From contig CANFFA010000144.1 in NCBI GenBank assembly GCA_947445425.1, positions 1 to 6,459 on the forward strand: a stretch of DNA of 6,459 nt, read 5' to 3'. The notes beneath the pieces are model-generated. The model ran no database searches. It saw only the letters and a program-made list of their open reading frames with translations, and had not been told where the DNA came from. This stretch comes from Paludibacteraceae bacterium. Lineage in GTDB: Bacteria > Bacteroidota > Bacteroidia > Bacteroidales > Paludibacteraceae. A program made the translations under genes and the position numbers. Numbering within the stretch: position 1 is the stretch's first letter; the number at the start of each line of letters is the position of its first letter. Of this stretch, positions 1 to 4,293 are shown piece by piece.

Positions 1-2
1 AT

Positions 3-323
3 GATGGGGTTACCATCAATCGTGGCAGTGGGTATTTCAATCGTCGTGCAGTGGTGGTGTATGTGCTGAAAAAGTACAAATCAACTGATATGCTCAGTCG
101 CGAAACGGCACTATATGAGTGCCGTGGTATTCATAAATCACTTCTTACAAAACTCATCAAAGACAGCAACGAAGTTCCTGAATTGCAGTTTTTGGATAAA
201 AGTCGAATTCCTTACCACGAACTGCCGGGCATGTTTGCTGCCGGCACAACTGGACTTTATTTTATCATCACCATTGAAGAACCCGTAAATCTAGTGTACA
301 ATGCCGCAGAATGGGAATCCTAA
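3..323 (+). CDS. Phage protein of unknown function, 5' end missing
   Basis: The frame is open from base 3 to a TAA at 321-323, giving 106 residues, so the gene begins before the window. GTG codons at 51-59 are in frame, but nothing marks them as the start. The visible part is an alpha/beta-looking polypeptide. It has a beta-like stretch (RAVVVYVLKKY), a helical middle containing a Cys (ALYECRGIHKSLLTKLIKD), and a C-terminal strand rich in hydrophobics (TGLYFIITIEEPVNLVYN). I see no catalytic motif, signal peptide or membrane segment. Its last 23 bases overlap the next gene, which suggests translational coupling. A small gene next to a neck-like protein in a tailed phage could be a head-tail connector, tail terminator or similar completion protein. 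That is inference from position and size only. Confidence 0.7.
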   Translation, partial: DGVTINRGSGYFNRRAVVVYVLKKYKSTDMLSRETALYECRGIHKSLLTKLIKDSNEVPELQFLDKSRIPYHELPGMFAAGTTGLYFIITIEEPVNLVYNAAEWES

Positions 324-678
324 CGATTATTATCGCTCGTGGGCCAAAATGATGGTCACCATTTGGCAAGACAAGATTGCACAGCTAAAAGTTCGGGACA
401 CCGGTGCACTCTTCGCCTCCTTTCAAATAGAGGTGATGGCACAAAGCGGTGGAGACATTGACAAGATGGTGCACAGCTATCTCTATTATGGTCGAATGCA
501 GGATATGGGGGTTGGGCGTGGTGTAACCAAAGCAGATGCTGGAAAGGGTAGTGGACGAAAAGAGAAGCCCTGGTACAACAAATCCTATTTCCACAGTATA
601 AAAGTACTTGCCGAAAAACGGTCAGAGATGTATGGCCAAGAATTTCAAGCCATCATACACGAGACACTCAATTTCTGA
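301..678 (+). CDS. Putative phage neck / tail-completion protein
   Basis: This 125-residue protein begins with ATG at 301, inside the end of the preceding gene. A second ATG pair at 349-354 is possible, but it would remove the YYRSWAK helix. The N-terminal half looks helical (residues 10-28). It is followed by DTGALFASF at about residues 34-42, which resembles the D-T/S-G-x-L-x-x-S segment of HK97 gp10-like and related tail-completion or virion morphogenesis proteins. A Gly/Lys-rich loop lies at about residues 72-90, and a helical C-terminus follows (SYFHSIKVLAEKRSEMYGQEF). There is no signal peptide or membrane segment. Position next to other structural genes supports a virion role. The exact family is not certain, and the motif match is from memory. 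The 3' end of the gene forms one arm of a terminator, so this gene probably closes its transcription unit. Confidence 0.75.
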   Translation: MPQNGNPNDYYRSWAKMMVTIWQDKIAQLKVRDTGALFASFQIEVMAQSGGDIDKMVHSYLYYGRMQDMGVGRGVTKADAGKGSGRKEKPWYNKSYFHSIKVLAEKRSEMYGQEFQAIIHETLNF

Positions 679-691
679 GTGTCTTTTTTTT
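662..691 (+). terminator. Rho-independent terminator overlapping a stop codon
   Basis: A perfect 9-bp inverted repeat pairs AGACACTCA (662-670) with TGAGTGTCT (676-684) around a 5-base loop ATTTC. A run of eight T (684-691) follows at once. The upstream gene's TGA stop (676-678) sits in the 3' arm and its last codons form the 5' arm. This is a textbook intrinsic terminator and should end the unit containing the neck-like gene. Confidence 0.9.
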
Positions 692-717
692 GACCCTGCA
701 AATCAATTTCCTTTGTG
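690..717 (+). promoter_or_regulatory. Candidate Bacteroidota-type promoter after the terminator
   Basis: TTG at 690-692, formed by the end of the terminator T run plus a G, lies upstream of TTCCTTTG at 708-715. The second element matches the Bacteroidota -7 pattern TAnnTTTG at all but one fixed position. The 15-base spacing is shorter than the usual 17 or more. The same TCAAT...TTyCTTTGTG motif occurs in the other post-terminator gap before the tape measure gene. That recurrence, not the consensus match alone, is the main reason to list it. Transcription would start a few bases downstream, just before the ATG at 733. Confidence 0.4.
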
Positions 718-732
718 CAAAAATTAAAAGAT

Positions 733-1380
733 ATGAGCATAGCGGAATTACTGGCAAGAGCAAATATCATCAAAAACGCCACGGCTTCATTTGAAAATAC
801 GGCCGTTAGAATTGGTAGCCTTTTTATGGATGCAATCAGTTTTTTGAATGATGCCAAGGTGGATAAAGTTGTAGGGAAAGGGCTGTCAACAAATGACTTT
901 ACCAATGACTTCAAAAATAATTTTGCAAACATTGCCAATAAAGTCGATAAAGTTCCCGGTAAAGGACTTTCCACGCTTGACTTTACGGCTCAAGATAAAG
1001 CCATTGTGAATTCAGCCGTGAGTGGCGAGGAGTTCTACCGCTTTATTTCCAACAGCAATTATGCCGACCAGATGGTCATTGAAAGGGCAGCTTATGATTC
1101 CAAAAATGCCATCAAAGCAGAAGCTATCAAAACTGCCCAAAACACTTTCATTGCAGATGATGCAATTCTGAAAATCATCACGGAGATAAATGCCAGGACA
1201 TTTGGTTTAGAAATCTTCATGAATCAATTCCTTTTGACAGATGAATTTGAAATAATTCTGGATGATAACGAAAGTCCAATCATTACCAATGAGTTTCAAT
1301 CCAGCTATTTATATCGCTATGTAATGGATGAAATTGGTAATTTCATTTTTGATGAATTCAACAACTTAATCACCTATTAA
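733..1380 (+). CDS. Tail fibre / baseplate-like protein with GKGLST repeats
   Basis: I place the start at ATG 733, giving 215 residues. An in-frame GTG at 715 would overlap the candidate -7 promoter box, whereas 733 follows an A-rich leader. Residues 2-34 (SIAELLARANIIKNAT..NTAVRIGSLFMDAI) resemble an N-terminal module I know from many Bacteroidota phage tail proteins, of the type IRDET..GANTAERVGxLF. Two repeats follow with a 28-residue period: KVDKVVGKGLSTNDFT at residues 42-57 and KVDKVPGKGLSTLDFT at 70-85. VxGKGLSTNDFT repeats are common in phage tail fibre and baseplate proteins. The C-terminal half is acidic and helical, then rich in D/E, N, F and Y, ending DEFNNLITY. No enzyme motif is visible. 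A fibre, or a linker that attaches the next gene's beta-helix protein to the tail, is the most likely role. The exact role is inferred. Confidence 0.8.
   Translation: MSIAELLARANIIKNATASFENTAVRIGSLFMDAISFLNDAKVDKVVGKGLSTNDFTNDFKNNFANIANKVDKVPGKGLSTLDFTAQDKAIVNSAVSGEEFYRFISNSNYADQMVIERAAYDSKNAIKAEAIKTAQNTFIADDAILKIITEINARTFGLEIFMNQFLLTDEFEIILDDNESPIITNEFQSSYLYRYVMDEIGNFIFDEFNNLITY
856..987 (+). repeat. Two coding repeats, KVDKVxGKGLSTxDFT
   Basis: Two 48-base units at 856-903 and 940-987 encode nearly the same 16 residues, differing at two positions (V/P and N/L). The DNA differs mostly at third codon positions. The repeat is therefore old and kept by selection on the protein, not a recent duplication. 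Confidence 0.85.
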
Positions 1381-1397
1381 TCAAATAATAAATTAAC

Positions 1398-2411
1398 ATG
1401 AAACTAACAGATTTAACTATCTCCAAAGGTTCAAATTACGTTTTCGTAAACAGCAATCAATCAACAAGCGTAAACGGGACCAATTTGCAATCGGCCTACA
1501 ACACGGCAAAGCAGAAAGCACCTAGCATTACCAACAGAATTTCTGTTATTGTTGCCCCCGGCAAATACACCTTTAGTTACCCATTTCTTGTGGATGCCGA
1601 TTATATCGACATTGTATCCATCACGGGTGCTGCCGATGTGTTGATTGACAAAATCAATGTGACTGCCAATAATGTCTATTTGAAAGGGATTAATTTGGGA
1701 ACGGGAAAATTTCAGATTGGGGACAATCAAATCAATCTCATCTGTGAAAATTGTGCAGCCGGAGCACAAAGTTTTGGGTATAGTTCGGGAACCGTATCGG
1801 GCACTTTCATTAATTGCAAAGCCCTTGATGCTTCTTTTGGTTCGGGTTGTGTGGCCAGTGGCACTTTCATTGGTTGCTTATCGGGAGCATACAGCTTTGG
1901 CGGAGGAAATGGCGGAATAGCCAGCGGTATTTTTAGGGATTGTGCCGTGGGGAATCCATCGAACCGAACAGGTTGGAGTTTCGGAGGAAGTTATGATCAG
2001 TCCGAGGAGTACACAGCAACGGGCACTTTTCACAATTGCATAGGTGGAAACATGTGTTTTGGCGGTGCTGCAAACGTAAGTGGCATTTTTTACAAATGCG
2101 TAGGCGGAATTCAATGTTTTTCACATGGCAAAAGGTTCAGTGGCAGGGCTTATCATTGTGTGGCCAGTCATTACTCTTTTGGCGGAATGTACCAGGGCAA
2201 TGGTGCCCAATTCAGTGGAAAAGCCTTTCACTGCGTGGGTGGAGCAGGAAGTTTCGGAAATACCGAACTCAGCGGAAAAGTTTTCCACTGCATCATTGAT
2301 GTAAATGGCGTGGTGGTAGATGGAACAAAAAATACATTTACAGCTGTATCAGGCAGTGGTAAAACAAGGTATTGTGTTGATGGCAATGATAATGCAAACA
2401 ATCAAGGGTGA
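1398..2411 (+). CDS. Beta-helix (pectin-lyase-like) phage surface protein with cysteine ladder
   Basis: This 337-residue protein starts 17 bases after the previous stop. Residues 12-100 match a pattern I associate with pectin-lyase-like phage proteins: NGTNLQSAYNTAK, then RISVIVAPGKYTFSYPFL, then YIDIVSITG and VTANNVYLKGINLG. From about residue 112 the chain becomes a tandem array of 19-32-residue turns of the form SFG..(S)GxFxxCxxG. Cysteines recur at 119, 140, 160, 182, 214, 234, 254, 279 and 298. That regular spacing fits stacked turns of a right-handed parallel beta-helix with an internal cysteine ladder. The C-terminus ends RYCVDGNDNANNQG. There is no signal peptide or membrane segment. 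I see no recognisable lyase or hydrolase active site, so an adhesin or tail spike is as likely as a polysaccharide depolymerase. Its place directly after a fibre-like gene supports a host-contact role. Confidence 0.8.
   Translation: MKLTDLTISKGSNYVFVNSNQSTSVNGTNLQSAYNTAKQKAPSITNRISVIVAPGKYTFSYPFLVDADYIDIVSITGAADVLIDKINVTANNVYLKGINLGTGKFQIGDNQINLICENCAAGAQSFGYSSGTVSGTFINCKALDASFGSGCVASGTFIGCLSGAYSFGGGNGGIASGIFRDCAVGNPSNRTGWSFGGSYDQSEEYTATGTFHNCIGGNMCFGGAANVSGIFYKCVGGIQCFSHGKRFSGRAYHCVASHYSFGGMYQGNGAQFSGKAFHCVGGAGSFGNTELSGKVFHCIIDVNGVVVDGTKNTFTAVSGSGKTRYCVDGNDNANNQG
1752..2291 (+). repeat. Array of degenerate beta-helix turns, SFG..SGxFxxC
   Basis: About eight coding units of roughly 57-96 bases lie between C119 and C298 of the beta-helix protein. 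Near-identical DNA survives in places: GGCACTTTCATT occurs around 1800 and again 60 bases later, and a close variant, GGCACTTTTCA, around 2024. Elsewhere only the protein pattern is kept. One unit (C182 to C214) is about 12 residues longer and carries the insertion NPSNRTGW..YDQSEEYTA, probably a surface loop. Confidence 0.8.
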
Positions 2412-2444
2412 TAATTTAAACAAATAGTAAAATAAATATTCAAG

Positions 2445-2783
2445 ATGAAAAATATCAGAGCAACAGTAGAAAACCAGTGGATGGAAGTTAGAACCGTAAT
2501 CCTTACAGAGGATCAATTGACCATCCGATACAGTCAAAAGGAAGAGGACAAAGAAAAAAGATTGGCTCTTTCAGAAATGATAAAGCAGCAATCTGAAGTG
2601 CCCATTAACGGGGAGGAAAAGGACGTTGTTTCTGCAATTTACGAATCAAACAAGCCTGTATTAAAAGAGGGCGATGAGTATCAATTCATTGATTGCGTGA
2701 TTGCTATTGACGGCAGCAATGCCCTGGTGCATGGCTTACTAAATTGCCGAGTGAATGAAGACCAAATACAAATCAGATTTTAA
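2445..2783 (+). CDS. Small phage protein of unknown function
   Basis: This 112-residue protein starts at ATG 2445 after a 33-base AT-rich gap. I do not recognise a family. It begins with alternating hydrophobic residues suggesting strands (ATVENQWMEVRTVILTEDQLTIRY). A charged, helical section follows (SQKEEDKEKRLALSEMIKQQ), and then more strand-like segments (YQFIDCVIAIDGSNALVHGLLNCRV..IQIRF). It has two Cys and no membrane segment, signal peptide or catalytic motif. It lies between the beta-helix gene and the holin gene, 12 bases before the latter. It could be a chaperone or accessory of the surface protein, or an unrelated small gene. The sequence does not decide. Confidence 0.7.
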   Translation: MKNIRATVENQWMEVRTVILTEDQLTIRYSQKEEDKEKRLALSEMIKQQSEVPINGEEKDVVSAIYESNKPVLKEGDEYQFIDCVIAIDGSNALVHGLLNCRVNEDQIQIRF

Positions 2784-2795
2784 AAACCAATAACA

Positions 2796-3299
2796 ATGCA
2801 ATTACTTTTCATCCCCTCGCTGCTCGCGGGGGATATGCCGACTTTCTTTCTAAAACTAGCCATCGTCTTTTTGCTTTGGATCATTGTTTTTATTGCCTCC
2901 ATCGTAGACCTAAAAACGGGGATTGATGCCAGCAAACGACTTGGAAGCTTCAAAACAACTTCCAAAGGTTTACGCCAAACCATCAAAAAGAACCTACAAT
3001 ACATCATGCTACTTTTTGTAGGACTACTTTTTGATTTTGTACTCAGTTACCTTTCAACGCTGAGTGATATTCTGCCCATACTTGGGATGTTCAGGATTCC
3101 CATCTTTTCACTCTTGGGAGTACTTGTAATTCTAATCATAGAAGCCATATCTGTAAAAGAGAACCTGGATAAAGGCAAAGATAAGGAAATGGTTTCTCCC
3201 GAACTGCTCACAATGGCACTGAGTATCATAGGAACCTTGGGAGACGATAAAATAAAAGCCATCACCCAATTAATCGTAAACAAAAATGAACCTCAGTAA
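2796..3299 (+). CDS. Phage holin, three membrane segments
   Basis: The 167-residue product has three hydrophobic segments, at about residues 16-37, 67-88 and 100-119. The loop after the first reads DLKTGIDASKRLG..KTTSKGLRQTIKKNLQY. This resembles the D-x-x-T-G...S-x-G-L-x-x-T-x-x-K signature of the toxin-secretion/phage lysis holin family (Phage_holin_4). Holins form lesions in the inner membrane at a set time and let the endolysin reach the cell wall. The 47-residue tail after the third segment is charged and probably cytoplasmic. A later start at M14 (2835) is possible and would leave only three residues before the first membrane segment. The last 14 bases overlap the endolysin gene, which supports the lysis assignment. 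Confidence 0.8.
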   Translation: MQLLFIPSLLAGDMPTFFLKLAIVFLLWIIVFIASIVDLKTGIDASKRLGSFKTTSKGLRQTIKKNLQYIMLLFVGLLFDFVLSYLSTLSDILPILGMFRIPIFSLLGVLVILIIEAISVKENLDKGKDKEMVSPELLTMALSIIGTLGDDKIKAITQLIVNKNEPQ

Positions 3300-3726
3300 A
3301 AATTTCACCCTCGAAGCCTTTTGTAAAACGACTTCTAATTTTCCGAACATCCCTCAGAAATCTGACATCTTGGCAATGTCAGATCTTTGCAAAAACGTTC
3401 TCCAACCATTAAGGGATTTGTTTGGTCATGAGATAATCATTTCGAGTGGCTACCGAAGTCTGGCGGTCAACAAAGACAAAGGCGGCACCAATAAACCCCT
3501 TTCCCAACATTGCAAAGGTGAAGCAGCTGATTTGAAATGCATCGACAACGCCTTAATTTTCAAACTCATCCGTGAGCATTTTGTCTTTGACCAAATGATT
3601 TGGGAAGGTGGTGACGATAATCAGCCGGCATGGGTGCATGTGAGCTACAGAACGCAGGGCAATCGTGGAGAAATGCTCAGAATGAGAGTGGTAAACGGAG
3701 TAAAACAATATACACACATCAAATGA
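3286..3726 (+). CDS. Endolysin, M15-family zinc peptidase
   Basis: This 146-residue protein carries the hallmarks of the peptidase M15 family (D-Ala-D-Ala carboxypeptidase / L-Ala-D-Glu endopeptidase type). SGYRS lies at residues 54-58. SQHCKGEAADL, at about residues 73-83, supplies zinc ligands H75 and D82. WVHVSY at 117-121 supplies the third ligand, H118. The full set of zinc ligands is intact, so the enzyme should be active. It would cut the peptide part of peptidoglycan. It has no signal peptide and so needs the holin encoded just upstream for release. The length is that of a single catalytic domain with no separate cell-wall-binding domain, as is usual for phages of Gram-negative hosts. 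The stop overlaps the next start as ATGA, indicating coupled translation. Which peptide bond it cuts cannot be told from the sequence. Confidence 0.9.
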   Translation: MNLSKNFTLEAFCKTTSNFPNIPQKSDILAMSDLCKNVLQPLRDLFGHEIIISSGYRSLAVNKDKGGTNKPLSQHCKGEAADLKCIDNALIFKLIREHFVFDQMIWEGGDDNQPAWVHVSYRTQGNRGEMLRMRVVNGVKQYTHIK

Positions 3727-4175
3727 GAATCTTAGTTTTTATCTTACTGACAACACTTTGTTCGTGTCACACCATTAAAACGACCACTGATAATTCGGCC
3801 AAATCAAAAGTTGATTTAGAAAACTTAGCGATTGAAAATGCTGACAATTCAATTGAAAAAGTGGAAGAGGTCAAAACGGAATGTGGAAGCCGTCTGATTA
3901 CTTATGACACAAGTAAACCCGTTGATGTAAAAACAGGAAGACCACCCATTCAAAGTGAATTGATGACAGAACAAAAGTCATGGAGTGAAAACCAGTCAAA
4001 TGCTAAATCTAAGTCCAAAATTACGAGTAAACAGAAAAGCAACTTGAAGACTGAAAGCAATAACCAAACTACTCAATCGCGAACGTTTGATTGGCGTTTG
4101 TGGGTTGTTTTGGCTTTATTTGTAATTGTTGCCATTTGGCTAGGTTTGCATTTCAGAATGCGACTATTTTATTGA
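3723..4175 (+). CDS. Candidate unimolecular spanin (lipoprotein with C-terminal membrane anchor)
   Basis: I start this gene at ATG 3723, which shares bases with the endolysin stop (ATGA). An in-frame ATG at 3630 lies inside the endolysin and would bury the signal peptide. The 150-residue product opens with MRILVFILLTTLCSC, a short lipoprotein signal with a lipobox-like LCSC, so C15 would be lipidated. Residues 16-125 are hydrophilic. Residues 82-118 are rich in Ser, Lys, Asn, Gln and Thr and look disordered. A single membrane segment (about 126-144, LWVVLALFVIVAIWLGLHF) ends the protein, followed by the basic tail RMRLFY. An outer-membrane lipid anchor plus an inner-membrane C-terminal segment is the layout of u-spanins such as phage T1 gp11, which disrupt the outer membrane as the last step of lysis. 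Position after holin and endolysin fits. The role is inferred from layout and context, not from similarity. Confidence 0.7.
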   Translation: MRILVFILLTTLCSCHTIKTTTDNSAKSKVDLENLAIENADNSIEKVEEVKTECGSRLITYDTSKPVDVKTGRPPIQSELMTEQKSWSENQSNAKSKSKITSKQKSNLKTESNNQTTQSRTFDWRLWVVLALFVIVAIWLGLHFRMRLFY

Positions 4176-4199
4176 TTTACTGCATCTTTTTAGAAATTG

Positions 4200-4235
4200 C
4201 CGCACTTGTTCGTTAAGGATGAGTGCGGTTTTTTT
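4200..4235 (+). terminator. Rho-independent terminator after the lysis cassette
   Basis: CCGCACTTGTTC (4200-4211) pairs with GGATGAGTGCGG (4217-4228) around the loop GTTAA. The seven base pairs at the foot (CCGCACT/AGTGCGG) are perfect, and the upper stem includes G-U pairs. Seven T follow (4229-4235). It lies 24 bases after the spanin-like gene's stop and should separate the lysis unit from the tape measure gene. Confidence 0.88.
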
Positions 4236-4244
4236 ATGTCTTTT

Positions 4245-4274
4245 TTGAGTATAGGTCAATGACTTTTCTTTGTG
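4245..4274 (+). promoter_or_regulatory. Candidate Bacteroidota-type promoter for the tape measure gene
   Basis: TTG at 4245-4247, the end of TTTTTTG, is followed after 17 bases by TTTCTTTG (4265-4272). This is one mismatch from the TAnnTTTG -7 element, and the spacing falls within the range known for Bacteroidota. The core TCAAT..TTTCTTTGTG matches the motif after the first terminator. It sits directly after a strong terminator and 20 bases before the ATG of a long late gene, which is where a promoter is needed. Confidence 0.5.
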
Positions 4275-4293
4275 AAATCAAACCCCAAAAGCC

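Noticed and set aside
715..732. GTG at 715 as the start of the fibre-like gene
   Set aside because: It overlaps the CTTTG box of the candidate promoter and adds only MQKLKD. The ATG at 733 has an A-rich leader and begins the recognisable N-terminal module.
645..974. Minus-strand open frame across the first terminator
   Set aside because: It would read through the hairpin and the promoter motif, and it mirrors the well-supported fibre-like gene. No start signal or family features are visible.
1752..2291. Variable-repeat target of a diversity-generating retroelement in the beta-helix gene
   Set aside because: The repeats are structural turns with kept glycines and cysteines. No reverse transcriptase gene or template repeat is seen in the window, and there is no cluster of variable AAY codons at the C-terminus.
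2036..2299. 87-codon open frame inside the beta-helix gene
   Set aside because: Its product is full of Trp, Cys and Arg in an odd mix and has no family features. The open frame follows from the repeated codons of the real gene in another frame.
3630..3722. ATG at 3630 as the start of the spanin-like gene
   Set aside because: This would overlap the endolysin by 97 bases and place 31 polar residues before the lipoprotein signal. The ATGA junction at 3723 gives a proper signal peptide at the N-terminus.
4176..4293. Small gene or RNA gene in the gap before the tape measure gene
   Set aside because: The 118 bases are accounted for by the terminator, the promoter candidate and a short leader. I see no tRNA-like fold or open frame of useful length.
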